Positions 35,608 through 44,405 of a DNA stretch of 59,115 nt are shown here, one piece after another. Position numbers and translations under genes: made by a program. The stretch's first letter is position 1; each line of letters starts with the position of its first letter. The notes beneath the pieces were generated by a model, which was not told the DNA's origin, ran no database searches, and was given only the letters and a program-made list of their open reading frames with translations. Source of the stretch: JAUREX01 sp964472135 (GTDB lineage: Bacteria; Pseudomonadota; Alphaproteobacteria; Rhodobacterales; Rhodobacteraceae); contig CAYYJB010000004.1 in NCBI GenBank assembly GCA_964472135.1, positions 1 to 59,115 of the forward strand, written 5' to 3'.

Positions 35608-35618
35608 GACGCCCGCGC

Positions 35619-35647
35619 GGGATAGCCAACCGCCCCCCGGGCGTCAA
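35619..35647 (-). promoter_or_regulatory. sigma-70-type promoter of tRNA-Tyr
   Basis: On the minus strand, TTGACG (35642-35647) and TATCCC (35619-35624) are spaced by 17 nt, with the -10 ending 11 nt before the mature tRNA 5' end. It matches the rpmJ promoter at 19225-19253 in 11 of 12 hexamer positions. Confidence 0.68.
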
Positions 35648-35665
35648 GCGCGATTCCGGCCCGCC

Positions 35666-36058
35666 TCAGTGATCGTGCATCGCGTGGGCGTCGAGCCACG
35701 CACGCATCCAGGCGATCTCGGCCGACTGGCTGTCGATGATCGCCTGCGCCAGCGCGCGCACCTCGGGATCGCGGCCGTATTGCAGCAGGATCCGCGCCAT
35801 CTCGACCGCGCCCTCGTGGTGGGGGATCATCCCGCGGATGAAGTCGATGTCGGCCTCGCCGGTCATGGGGATGTCCATTGCGGCGTGCATCCGGGCATTG
35901 GCCTCGGCGAAGGCGCGCGCGGACGGGGTGTCGGCGCTGGCGGCGGGGGCGCCGTGGCCCGCGTGCATGTCGTGCCCGCCGGCCTGCTGGGCCGGGGCCT
36001 GCCCCGCCACGGCTATCATTGCGAGAACTGCGAAACCTGCGGTGCGTATTGCCTTCAT
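35666..36058 (-). CDS. DUF305 family secreted protein
   Basis: This 130-aa protein has a signal peptide (MKAIRTAGFAVLAMIAVAGQ, cleavage likely after APA/AQ), then a His/Met-rich segment (HDMHAGHG) and the DUF305 helical domain with FIRGMIPHHEGAVEMARILLQ and a final HAMHDH. The paired histidines and methionines suggest metal binding, perhaps copper; many DUF305 genes lie beside copper-resistance genes, but none is here. A strong GGAGG site sets the start at 36058. It lies upstream of the tRNA-Tyr on the same strand with its own ribosome-binding site. Confidence 0.88.
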   Translation of the reverse strand: MKAIRTAGFAVLAMIAVAGQAPAQQAGGHDMHAGHGAPAASADTPSARAFAEANARMHAAMDIPMTGEADIDFIRGMIPHHEGAVEMARILLQYGRDPEVRALAQAIIDSQSAEIAWMRAWLDAHAMHDH

Positions 36059-36110
36059 GGTCGCCTCCTGAACTGGATCCACCCTGCCACAGCCGCGCGC
36101 CCCCCGGTGT

Positions 36111-37724
36111 TCACGTCTGCGCGAGGGTTGTCATCGCGAAGGCGGCGCGCATCAGGGTCTTGGTGTAATCGCTTGTCGGTTCGTTGAAAATCCGCTCCAC
36201 CGGGCCGCGTTCGACGATGTCGCCCGCGCGCATGACCATGACCTCGTGCGCCATCGCGCGCACGACGCGCAGATCGTGGCTGATGAAGAGATAGGCCAGG
36301 CCATGGCGGCGCTGCATCTCGCGCAGCAACTCGACGATCTGGACCTGCACCGTCGCATCGAGGGCCGAGGTCGGCTCATCGAGGACGACCATCCGCGGCC
36401 GCAGCACCATCGCGCGCGCGATCGCGATGCGCTGGCGCTGCCCGCCCGAGAACTCGTGCGGATAGCGCCCCGCCGCCGCGGGATCGAGCCCGACCTCGGC
36501 CATGATGCGCGCGACCGCCTCGGCCGCACCGGCCCTGCCCGCGCGGCCGTGCACGCCGAGCCCCTCGGCGATGATCTCGCCCGCCGTCATGCGCGGCGAA
36601 AGGCTGCCGAAGGGATCCTGAAAGACGATCTGCATGTCCGACCGCAGCGCGCGCAACTCCGGCCCGCCCAGCCCGGTGATGTCGCGCCCCATGAAGACGA
36701 CCCGCCCCTCGGCCTGCTGAAGACGCAGGAGCGCGAGCGCGAGTGTCGTCTTGCCCGATCCGCTCTCGCCCACGATGCCAAGCGTCTCGCCCGCGCGGAG
36801 CCGCAGCGCGGTGGGGTTGACCGCCTTGATGTGGCCGACCGTGCGCCGCAAGAGGCCGCGCCGGATCGGGAACCAGACCCGCAGCCCCTCGGCCGAGACG
36901 ACCTCGGGCGCATCGGGCGCGACGGGTTCGGGGCGCCCCGACGGCTCGGCCGCGACGAGCGCGCGGGTATAGGCCTCGGCCGGGGCCTCGAAGATCCGCG
37001 CGGTCGGGCCCGTCTCGACGATGGCGCCGTCCTTCATGACGCAGACGCGGTCGGCGATGCGCCGCACGATGCCGAGATCGTGGGTGATAAACAGAAGGCT
37101 CAGCCCCTCGCGCGCCTTGAGGTCCGCGAGAAGATCGAGGATCTGCGCCTGGATCGTGACATCGAGCGCGGTCGTCGGCTCATCGGCCACGAGCAGCGCG
37201 GGGTTGTTGGCGAGCGCCATCGCGATCATCACCCGCTGGCGCTGCCCGCCCGAGAGCTCGTGCGGATAGGCGCCAAGGCGCGATTCCGCCTCGCGGATGC
37301 CCACCCGCGTCAGCAGGTCGATCGTGCGCGCCCGCGCCGCCGCCGGCCCCATGCCCTGATGCAGCGCGAGCGTCTCGCCGATCTGGCGCGAGATGGTGTG
37401 GAGGGGGTTGAGGCTGGTCATCGGTTCCTGAAAGACGAAGCCGATCTCGCGGCCGCGGATCGCGCGCAGCGCCGCCGCGCCGGCCCCCACCACCTCGCGC
37501 CCCCGCAGCCGGACCGAGCCCGCGACCTCGGCGCTGTCGGGCAGAAGCCCCGCCGAGGCGAGCGCCGTCACCGACTTGCCCGAGCCGCTCTCGCCCACGA
37601 TCGCGAGCGTCTCGCCTGCGCCGACCTCGAAATCGACGCCGCGCACGGCCTCGATGATGCGCCCGTCCTGGCGGAAGCGGATCCGCAGCCCCGAGACCGA
37701 GAGGATGGGGGCCTGCACCGTCAT
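36111..37724 (-). CDS. yejF: peptide ABC transporter, fused double ATPase (YejF-like)
   Basis: This 537-aa protein has two complete ATPase domains. Domain 1 has GESGSGKSVTALASAG, signature LSGGQRQRVMIAMAL and LLVADEPTTALD; domain 2 has GESGSGKTTLALALLR, signature FSGGQRQRIAIARAM and MVVLDEPTSALD. Each domain ends in an oligopeptide/dipeptide-type C-terminal segment. The yejABEF gene order and fused ATPase match the E. coli microcin C/oligopeptide importer. Its start overlaps yejE by 4 nt; the upstream open frame lies inside yejE. Confidence 0.93.
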   Translation of the reverse strand: MTVQAPILSVSGLRIRFRQDGRIIEAVRGVDFEVGAGETLAIVGESGSGKSVTALASAGLLPDSAEVAGSVRLRGREVVGAGAAALRAIRGREIGFVFQEPMTSLNPLHTISRQIGETLALHQGMGPAAARARTIDLLTRVGIREAESRLGAYPHELSGGQRQRVMIAMALANNPALLVADEPTTALDVTIQAQILDLLADLKAREGLSLLFITHDLGIVRRIADRVCVMKDGAIVETGPTARIFEAPAEAYTRALVAAEPSGRPEPVAPDAPEVVSAEGLRVWFPIRRGLLRRTVGHIKAVNPTALRLRAGETLGIVGESGSGKTTLALALLRLQQAEGRVVFMGRDITGLGGPELRALRSDMQIVFQDPFGSLSPRMTAGEIIAEGLGVHGRAGRAGAAEAVARIMAEVGLDPAAAGRYPHEFSGGQRQRIAIARAMVLRPRMVVLDEPTSALDATVQVQIVELLREMQRRHGLAYLFISHDLRVVRAMAHEVMVMRAGDIVERGPVERIFNEPTSDYTKTLMRAAFAMTTLAQT

Positions 37725-38830
37725 CTGAAGGTCTTGCGCGGATCGAAGGCGTCGCGCACGCCCTCGAAGATGAACACGAGCAGCGAAAGCATGATCGCGA
37801 AGGTGAAGAAGGCCGTGAAGCCGAGCCACGGCGCCTGCAGGTTCTGCTTGGCCTGCAACGACAGCTCACCCAGCGACGGCGCCGAGGACGGCAGGCCGAA
37901 GCCGAGGAAATCGAGCGCGGCCAGGCTGCCGATCACGCCCGTGATGATGAAAGGGAGCAGCGTCAGCGTCGCGACCATCGCGTTGGGCAGGACATGGCGG
38001 AACATGATGGTCCCGTCCGAGACGCCGAGCGCGCGCGCCGCGCGGACATATTCGAAATTGCGCGCGCGCAGGAATTCCGCCCGCACCACGCCCACCAGCG
38101 CCGTCCACCCGAACAGCACCATCAGGAACACGAGCAGCCAGAAGTTCATCCGCCAGATCGCCGCCACGATGATGATGATGTAGAGCGACGGCGTCGCCCC
38201 CCAGAGCTCGATCACCCGCTGAAAGATGAGGTCGGTGCGCCCCCCGAAATACCCCTGCACCGCCCCCGCCGCGATGCCGATGACGGATGTCAGCGCCGTC
38301 ACGATCAGTGCGAAGGCGACAGAGAGGCGAAAGCCGTAGATGACGCGCGCGAGCACGTCGCGCGCCGTGTCGTCGGTCCCGAGCCAGTGGCGCGCGTCGG
38401 GCGCCGAGGGCGCGGCCGTGCCGAGATCGTTCACCGTGCGATAGCTGTAGGGGATGAGGGGCCAGATGATGAAGCCCTCGGCCACCTCCGCCCCGCCGAT
38501 GCTGCCTTTCTCCTCGAGTTCCGCCATCGTCGCGGCCGGGGCATCGAGGCAGACCTCGAGCCCGCCGGTGCGGATCAGGCATTGCACCTCGGCGTCGCGA
38601 TAGGCGGCCTCGGTCGCGAAGTCGCCGCCGAAGGCCGTCTCGGGATAGGCCTTGAAGACGGGAAAGTGCAGATCGCCGCGATAGCCCACGACCAGCGGAC
38701 GGTCGTTCGCGATGAGTTCGGCGCAGAGCGAGAGGCCGAAAAGGACCGCGAAGATCCGCAGCGACCACAAGGCGCGGCGGTTGGCGCAGAAGTTCTGCCA
38801 GCGCCGGCGGTTGAGGGGCGTGAGCCGCAT
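37721..38830 (-). CDS. yejE: peptide ABC transporter permease (YejE-like)
   Basis: This 369-aa permease has a long N-terminal periplasmic insert (residues about 45-145), with motifs such as NDRPLVVGYRGDLHFP, that distinguishes YejE from other DppC-type permeases. It then has the DppC core (HWLGTDDTARDVLARVIYG, RALGVSDGTIMFRHVLPNA) and about six membrane segments. It sits between yejB and yejF, directly after yejB with no intergenic base and overlapping yejF. Confidence 0.92.
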   Translation of the reverse strand: MRLTPLNRRRWQNFCANRRALWSLRIFAVLFGLSLCAELIANDRPLVVGYRGDLHFPVFKAYPETAFGGDFATEAAYRDAEVQCLIRTGGLEVCLDAPAATMAELEEKGSIGGAEVAEGFIIWPLIPYSYRTVNDLGTAAPSAPDARHWLGTDDTARDVLARVIYGFRLSVAFALIVTALTSVIGIAAGAVQGYFGGRTDLIFQRVIELWGATPSLYIIIIVAAIWRMNFWLLVFLMVLFGWTALVGVVRAEFLRARNFEYVRAARALGVSDGTIMFRHVLPNAMVATLTLLPFIITGVIGSLAALDFLGFGLPSSAPSLGELSLQAKQNLQAPWLGFTAFFTFAIMLSLLVFIFEGVRDAFDPRKTFR

Positions 38831-39910
38831 TCAGCCCTGCCGCCGCTCGAAGTCGATCCGCGGATCGACCCAGACATAGGCCAGATCGGACAGGATCGCG
38901 ACGACAAGACCGATCAGCCCGAAGATGTAGAGCGTGCCGAACACCACCGGATAATCGCGCGAGACCGCCGCCTCGAACAGGAGCCGCCCGAGCCCGTCGA
39001 GCGAGAAGATCGTCTCGATGATGAGGCTGCCGCCGAAGAAGACGCCGACGAAGACCGAGGGAAACCCCGCGATGACGATGAGCATCGCGTTGCGAAAGAC
39101 ATGGCCGTAGAAGACGCGCCCCTCGCTCAGCCCCTTGGCGCGCGCGGTCATGACGTACTGCTTGCGGATCTCGTCGAGAAAGCTGTTCTTGGTCAGCAGC
39201 GTCAGCGTCGCGAAGGCCGAGATGGTCGAGGCCAGCACCGGCAGCGTGATGTGCCAGAAATAGTCCGCGACCTTGGCCAGGGGCGAAAGCGCGTCGAAAT
39301 TGTCCGACGTCAGGCCCCGCAGCGGAAAGATCTGCCAGTAGGAGCCGCCCGCGAACAGCACGAGCAGCAGGATCGCGAACAGGAAGCCCGGGATCGCATA
39401 GCCCACGATGATGATGCCCGAGGTCCAGGTATCGAAGGGCGTGCCGTCGCGCACCGCCTTGCGGATCCCGAGCGGGATCGAGACGAGATAGGCCGCGAGC
39501 GTCGACCACAGCCCGAGCGTGATCGAGACGGGGAGTTTCTCGATCACCAGATCGACGACCGAGATCGAGCGGAAGTAGCTCTCGCCGAAGTCGAAGCGGG
39601 CATAGTTCCACAGCATGGTCAGGAAGCGTTCGAGCGGCGGCTTGTCGAACCCGAACTGGCGTTCGAGATCGGCGATGAATTCGGGCGGCAGGCCGCGCGC
39701 CCCGACATAGTCGCGCTCGCCGCCCTCGCCCGCGCCGGCGTCGCCCCCGCCGCCCACCGTCGCGAAGACATCGCCCGAGCCTTCGAGCCGCGCCATGATC
39801 TGCTCGATCGGCCCCCCGGGCACGAATTGCACGAGGGCGAAGTTGATCACCAGAATCCCGATCAGCGTCGGGATGACCAGAAGCAGCCGGCGCAGGACAT
39901 AGGCGGCCAT
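38831..39910 (-). CDS. yejB: peptide ABC transporter permease (YejB-like)
   Basis: This 359-aa DppB-type permease begins with the standard segment AAYVLRRLLLVIPTLIGILV and has about six membrane segments. A Gly-rich insert near residue 50-65 (GGGGDAGAGEGGE) comes before the LPPEFIADLERQFGFD segment found in the YejB group. The coupling motif is MTARAKGLSEGRVFYGHVFRNA. It is the first permease after the yejA binding protein; 4 nt separate the two genes. Confidence 0.92.
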   Translation of the reverse strand: MAAYVLRRLLLVIPTLIGILVINFALVQFVPGGPIEQIMARLEGSGDVFATVGGGGDAGAGEGGERDYVGARGLPPEFIADLERQFGFDKPPLERFLTMLWNYARFDFGESYFRSISVVDLVIEKLPVSITLGLWSTLAAYLVSIPLGIRKAVRDGTPFDTWTSGIIIVGYAIPGFLFAILLLVLFAGGSYWQIFPLRGLTSDNFDALSPLAKVADYFWHITLPVLASTISAFATLTLLTKNSFLDEIRKQYVMTARAKGLSEGRVFYGHVFRNAMLIVIAGFPSVFVGVFFGGSLIIETIFSLDGLGRLLFEAAVSRDYPVVFGTLYIFGLIGLVVAILSDLAYVWVDPRIDFERRQG

Positions 39911-39914
39911 TGCC

Positions 39915-41780
39915 CTACCGGATCGCGCCTGCGGCCCTCAGCGCCTCGGCCTTGGCGGGGTTGAACCACCAGATCGAGCTTTCGCCGAGCGAGGACGGCG
40001 GCGGGTTGTCGGCATAGGGCCGGTCGTACATGTCGAGATAGGCGATCGTGTGGGTGCCCTTGTACCATTGCGGCACCCATATATGCATCGCCCGCAGCGC
40101 CCGGTCGAGCGCGCGCACCGCGGTGTTGAGGTCCTCGCGCGACGTCGCGCCCTCGATCTTGGCGATCAGCGCGTCGACGGCGGGGTTCTTCAGGCCGGCG
40201 ATGTTGTTCGACCCGTCGGTGTCGGCGGCCTCGGAGCCGAAGATGCCGCGCAGCTCGATCCCGGGCGTCAGGCTCATGGAATAGCGCTGCACGACGATGT
40301 CGAAATCGAAGACCTTCTCGCGTTCCTGCGCCTGTGCGCTGTCGACCTTGGTCGAGACGGCCTCGACACCGAGCCGCACGAGGTTCTCGACATAGGGGTT
40401 GATGATGCGGTCGAAGCTCGGGTTGTCGTTCATGATCTCGATCTTGAGACGCTCGCCCGCGGCATTGACGCGGATCCCGTCCGCCCCGACCGTCCAGCCG
40501 GCGGCATCGAGCAGCGCGCCCGCGGCGCGCAGGCTTGAGCGGTCGGCTACCGTCTCGGCCGAGAGGACCGCGGGCACGAAGGCGGGTTCGGTGAAGACCT
40601 CGGGCGGCAGATCGGCCCGCAGCGGTTCGAGCAGGGCAAGCTCTTCGGGGGTGGGCATCCCCTCGGCCTGCATGTTCGAATTTTCCCAGAAACTGTCGGT
40701 GCGGTCGTAGAGGCCATAAAAGAGTTGCGCGTTCGACCATTCGAAGTTGAACGCCATCCCGAGCGCCTGCCGCACGCGCGGATCGGCGAAGATCGGCCGG
40801 CGCAGGTTGAACCAGAAGCCCTGCGTGCCCGAGGGCCGGCCGTCGGGCAGGGTCTCGCGCTTCACATGGCCCGCCGCGACAGCCGGGAAATCGTAGCCCG
40901 TCGCCCAGGTGAGCGACGAGAACTCCGCGCGGAACGCATAGGCCCCGCCCTTGAACGCCTCGAAGGCGGCCGTGTAGTCGGCGAAATACTCGAAACTCAG
41001 CCGTTCGAAGTTGTTCGTGCCGATGTTGACGTTGAGGTTCGCGCCCCAATAGTCGGGCCGCAGGACATAGCTCACCGACTGGCCCGGCTTCACCTCGCCC
41101 AGCAGGTAGGGCCCCGAGCCCACCGGCGGCTCGAGCGTCGATTCGGCGAAGTCGCGGGTCTCGTAATAGGCGCGCGAAAAGACCGGCAGCCCCGCCGCCG
41201 TCAGCAGCGCCTCACGCAGCGCGCCGGCAGGGTCGAAGGTGTATTTCACCGTCAGATCGTCGATCGCCTCGACCGAGAGGATATCCTTCAGCACCACCTT
41301 GTAGGCGGGCTGGCCCTTTTCGAGCAGCACGTTGAAGGAAAAGACGACGTCCTGCGCGGTGACGGGCGTGCCGTCCGAGAAACGCGCCTCGGGGCGCAGG
41401 TGAAAGATCGCCCATTCGCGGCCGGGCGGATACTCGACGCTGTGGGCGAGCAGCCCGTACATCGAATCGGGCTCATCGAGGGTGCCCGTCATGAGCGATT
41501 CGAAGAAGATCGAGGATCCGATGGCGGCGTTGCCCTTCAGGATATAGGGCGAGAGGCTGTCGAAGGTGCCGAAGGCCCAGGTCGAGAAGGTGCCGCCCTT
41601 GGGCGCGTCGGGATTGACATAGTCGAAATGCGCGAACCCCTCGGGGTATTTCAGATCGCCGAAGGTGGAGACGCCATGCGCGCGGATCGCCGTATCTGCC
41701 ATCGCCGCGCCGGGCACCCCTAGCCACAGCAAAGCGGCCACGACCGGCACCAACGCACCCCGAACACCGATCATTCCCAT
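39915..41780 (-). CDS. yejA: peptide ABC transporter substrate-binding protein (YejA-like, family 5)
   Basis: This 621-aa periplasmic binding protein has a signal peptide (MIGVRGALVPVVAALLWLGVPGAAMA) followed by the SBP_bac_5 fold: AIRAHGVSTFGDLKYPEGFAHF, AFGTFDSLSPYILKGNAA, ARFSDGTPVTAQDVVFSF and GFWFNLRRPIFADPRVRQAL. The length and N-terminal motif GDLKYP are YejA-like. A second in-frame ATG two codons in is equally acceptable. It heads the yejABEF operon. Confidence 0.93.
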   Translation of the reverse strand: MGMIGVRGALVPVVAALLWLGVPGAAMADTAIRAHGVSTFGDLKYPEGFAHFDYVNPDAPKGGTFSTWAFGTFDSLSPYILKGNAAIGSSIFFESLMTGTLDEPDSMYGLLAHSVEYPPGREWAIFHLRPEARFSDGTPVTAQDVVFSFNVLLEKGQPAYKVVLKDILSVEAIDDLTVKYTFDPAGALREALLTAAGLPVFSRAYYETRDFAESTLEPPVGSGPYLLGEVKPGQSVSYVLRPDYWGANLNVNIGTNNFERLSFEYFADYTAAFEAFKGGAYAFRAEFSSLTWATGYDFPAVAAGHVKRETLPDGRPSGTQGFWFNLRRPIFADPRVRQALGMAFNFEWSNAQLFYGLYDRTDSFWENSNMQAEGMPTPEELALLEPLRADLPPEVFTEPAFVPAVLSAETVADRSSLRAAGALLDAAGWTVGADGIRVNAAGERLKIEIMNDNPSFDRIINPYVENLVRLGVEAVSTKVDSAQAQEREKVFDFDIVVQRYSMSLTPGIELRGIFGSEAADTDGSNNIAGLKNPAVDALIAKIEGATSREDLNTAVRALDRALRAMHIWVPQWYKGTHTIAYLDMYDRPYADNPPPSSLGESSIWWFNPAKAEALRAAGAIR

Positions 41781-41881
41781 GATGCACCCCCTAGCCTGCT
41801 GCGCCGGACATAGGGCGCCAGATGCCGGATGCTAGGGCGTCACGGGGGCGCGCCGCAAGTGGCCTGCGGCGCCCGCCCCCC

Positions 41882-42394
41882 TCAGTTCGAGAGCGAGGCG
41901 AGATAGGCGATCAGGTTCGCGCGGTCCTGCGGCTTCTTCATGCCGGCATAGGCCATCGAGGTGCCGGTCAGATAGCCCTTCGGATTGGTGATGAAGCCGT
42001 CGAGGTTGGCAGGCTCCCACACGCCTTCGGCCGCGGCGAGGGCGCCGGAATACTTGAAGCCCTCGACCGATCCCTTGTCGCGACCGACCACGCCGAGCAG
42101 ATAGGGCCCGGTGCCGTTCTTGCCCGCCTCGAGCGCGTGGCAGGCCGAGCACTGGCGCCAGAGCTTCTCGCCCGCCGCCGCATCGGCCGACGCGAACAGC
42201 TCCTCGAAACTTGGCCCCTCGGCTGCTTCCTCGGCAACCTCTTCGGCACCCGTGTCGATGGAATAGGCCTGCTCGCCCTCGCCGCCGTGGGCATCGTGAT
42301 ACAGAGTTTCGGATGCCCAGCCGATCAGCATGAAAGTGAGCAGCGCGCCGCACACGGCGCCCATGGCCTTGGTCAGAGTAAAGGTGTCGAACAT
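41882..42394 (-). CDS. membrane-anchored class I cytochrome c (cytochrome c552/cy-like)
   Basis: This 170-aa protein has an uncleaved N-terminal membrane segment (about residues 8-28: LTKAMGAVCGALLTFMLIGWA), an acidic Ala/Glu linker and one haem domain with CSACH near 82-86. The haem-ligating methionine is in GTSMAYAGMKKPQDR, and the ending ANLIAYLASLS is typical. This layout is that of cytochrome cy/c552, which carries electrons from the bc1 complex to terminal oxidases or the reaction centre. It diverges from pheA. Confidence 0.93.
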   Translation of the reverse strand: MFDTFTLTKAMGAVCGALLTFMLIGWASETLYHDAHGGEGEQAYSIDTGAEEVAEEAAEGPSFEELFASADAAAGEKLWRQCSACHALEAGKNGTGPYLLGVVGRDKGSVEGFKYSGALAAAEGVWEPANLDGFITNPKGYLTGTSMAYAGMKKPQDRANLIAYLASLSN

Positions 42395-42426
42395 CTCCGG
42401 TCCTATCCGTCGGTCTTCCAGCGGGC

Positions 42427-42455
42427 TTCTATCCGCTTCCCTTGCGACATTTCAA
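42427..42455 (-). promoter_or_regulatory. possible promoter of the cytochrome c gene
   Basis: On the minus strand, TTGAAA (42450-42455) and ATAGAA (42427-42432) are spaced by 17 nt, with the -10 ending about 33 nt before the ATG. The -10 is approximate. The region is shared with the divergent pheA gene. Confidence 0.4.
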
Positions 42456-42507
42456 GGTGTAGATGCGCCGCGGTCGCCCCACGGGGGCCAGCAACGAGGG
42501 GCCAGAC

Positions 42508-43341
42508 ATGCCCAGACGGATCGCCTTTCAGGGGGAACCCGGCGCCTACTCGCACGAGGCATGCCGCCAGGCCCGCCCCGGCTGGGAGGCGCTGCCCTGC
42601 GCGACCTTCGAGGATGCGATCGAGGCGGTGCGCCGCGGCGAGGCCGATCTGGCCGCGCTGCCGGTGGAAAACTCGACCTATGGCCGCGTTGCCGACATGC
42701 ACGCGCTGCTGCCCGGCAGCGGCCTGCACATCATCGACGAGGCCTTCGTGCGGGTCCACATCAACCTGCTCGGCCTGCCGGGCGCGCGACTGGGGCAGAT
42801 CACTGCGGCGATGAGCCACACCGTGCTGCTCGGCCAGTGCAGGACGTTCCTGCGCGAGAACGCCATCCGACCCGTCACCGGCGCCGACACCGCCGGATCG
42901 GCGCGCCGCGTCGCCGAGGACCGCGACCCGACCATCGCGGCCCTCGCCTCGGAACTCGCCGCCGAGATCTACGGGCTCGAGGTGCTCGCGCGCCACATCG
43001 AGGACCAGTCGAACAACACCACACGCTTCATCATCATGTCGCGCGAGGCCGATCTTGCCCGCCGGGGGCCGGGGCCGATGATGACCTCGTTCCTCTTCAG
43101 CGTGCGCAACATTCCGGCGGCCCTCTACAAGGCGCTCGGCGGCTTCGCGACGAACGGCGTCAACATGACCAAGCTCGAAAGCTACATGGTGGGCGGATCC
43201 TTCACCGCGACGGCGTTCCTCGCCGATGTCGAAGGCCACCCCGAGGATCCGGCCCTCGCACGCGCGCTAGAGGAACTGCGCTATTTCTCGGCCTCGTTCA
43301 CGCTGCTCGGCGTCTATCCGGCCGATCCCGCGCGGGGCTGA
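42508..43341 (+). CDS. pheA: prephenate dehydratase
   Basis: This 277-aa monofunctional enzyme converts prephenate to phenylpyruvate for phenylalanine synthesis. It has the N-terminal RIAFQGEPGAYSHEA, the LPVENSTYG segment, the catalytic NNTTRFIIM and a C-terminal ACT domain for phenylalanine feedback (SFLFSVRNIPAALYKALGGF, then KLESYMVGGSF). There is no fused chorismate mutase. The start MPRRIAFQGEP has a GAGGGG before it; an ATG 15 codons upstream is unlikely. It converges on nudC, 6 nt apart. Confidence 0.96.
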   Translation: MPRRIAFQGEPGAYSHEACRQARPGWEALPCATFEDAIEAVRRGEADLAALPVENSTYGRVADMHALLPGSGLHIIDEAFVRVHINLLGLPGARLGQITAAMSHTVLLGQCRTFLRENAIRPVTGADTAGSARRVAEDRDPTIAALASELAAEIYGLEVLARHIEDQSNNTTRFIIMSREADLARRGPGPMMTSFLFSVRNIPAALYKALGGFATNGVNMTKLESYMVGGSFTATAFLADVEGHPEDPALARALEELRYFSASFTLLGVYPADPARG

Positions 43342-43347
43342 GGTCCC

Positions 43348-44259
43348 TCAGCCGATCCGGCCCGCCACCCAGCCCTCCAGCAGCATCCGCGCGATCGAGC
43401 CGGGCCGCGGCGGCGCGACCTCGGCGTGGCGGCCGGCCAGCATCCCGACCGCCTCGGCCCGGCCCATCCAGCGCGCCGCCTCGAGTTCGACCGGATCGAG
43501 CACGATCCGCGTCCCGAGCGCGCGCCCCGCGCAGCCGATCATCAGCGAGGCGGGAAAGGGCCAGGGCTGGCTCGCGAGGTATTCGACCGCGCCGACGGGA
43601 ATGCCCGTTTCCTCGGCGACCTCGCGCCGGACGGCGGCCTCGATCGTCTCGCCGGGTTCGACGAAGCCGGCGAGCAGCGAATGCATCCGATCCGGCCAGC
43701 CGTATGAGCGCCCGAGCAGCACCTGCTCGCCCGAGGTGACGAGCATGATGACAACCGGATCGGTGCGCGGAAAGTGATGCGCCCCGCAGGCCGGGCACAA
43801 CCGCTGCCAGCCGGCCTCGGCCAGATCGCTCGGACTGCCGCAGCGGGCGCAGAACGCGTGGCTTGCGTGCCACAGCGCGAGGGCGCGCGCCATCGCGGCC
43901 AGTTCCGCCTCGGCCGGGCAAAGCCGGGCAGCCGCCCGGCGCAGATCGCCAAAGACGTGCCCGGGCGGAAGGCCCACCCCCTCCGCCACGGCAGCCGGCA
44001 CGTCGCAGGCAAAGACCGCGCGTCCCCGATCCCTGCCGAGCCAGATCAGCGGCCTTTCACCGATCAGCGGATGGTCGGGCGCGACGAGGCCCAGCCGATC
44101 CTGCTCGGGCTCGACCAGCAGCGGTTGCCCGTCACGGAGCGGCAGGACGCGTGTCGCGGGCTCGGCGAGCGCCGCCGCGCGCGCCCCGCCATCGCCGCGC
44201 AGGCCTGCCTCGCGCATGATCCCGCCACCGCCGAAGCCCAGCGCCGCCGCCTCTGCCAT
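43348..44259 (-). CDS. nudC: NAD(+) diphosphatase / RNA-deNADding Nudix hydrolase NudC
   Basis: This 303-aa Nudix protein has the NudC zinc ribbon (FCARCGSPSD and LCPACGAHHFPRTDP) and the Nudix box (AGFVEPGETIEAAVRREVAE and EETGIP), followed by the specificity motif SQPWPFPASLM. Family members hydrolyse NAD(H) and remove NAD caps from RNA. I chose the ATG giving MAEAAALGFGGGG; a GTG three codons upstream and a later ATG are alternatives. It converges on pheA. Confidence 0.94.
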   Translation of the reverse strand: MAEAAALGFGGGGIMREAGLRGDGGARAAALAEPATRVLPLRDGQPLLVEPEQDRLGLVAPDHPLIGERPLIWLGRDRGRAVFACDVPAAVAEGVGLPPGHVFGDLRRAAARLCPAEAELAAMARALALWHASHAFCARCGSPSDLAEAGWQRLCPACGAHHFPRTDPVVIMLVTSGEQVLLGRSYGWPDRMHSLLAGFVEPGETIEAAVRREVAEETGIPVGAVEYLASQPWPFPASLMIGCAGRALGTRIVLDPVELEAARWMGRAEAVGMLAGRHAEVAPPRPGSIARMLLEGWVAGRIG

Positions 44260-44405
44260 GATTGCCACGGCCCGCCCCCCAAACCTTTGCCGCGCTCAGA
44301 TGCCACGGGATGAGCGCCTTGCAAAGCGGGGCGGCGCGCAATACACGCGCAAGTTGAAAATTGTCGAGCGCGCGTTGCGCGGCCTTCCGATTGTCACGCT
44401 GGTGA

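Noticed and set aside
41844..41878. Terminator hairpin downstream of the cytochrome c gene
   Set aside because: An imperfect GC-rich inverted repeat with a bulge is present, but no U tract follows and such pairing is common by chance in this composition.
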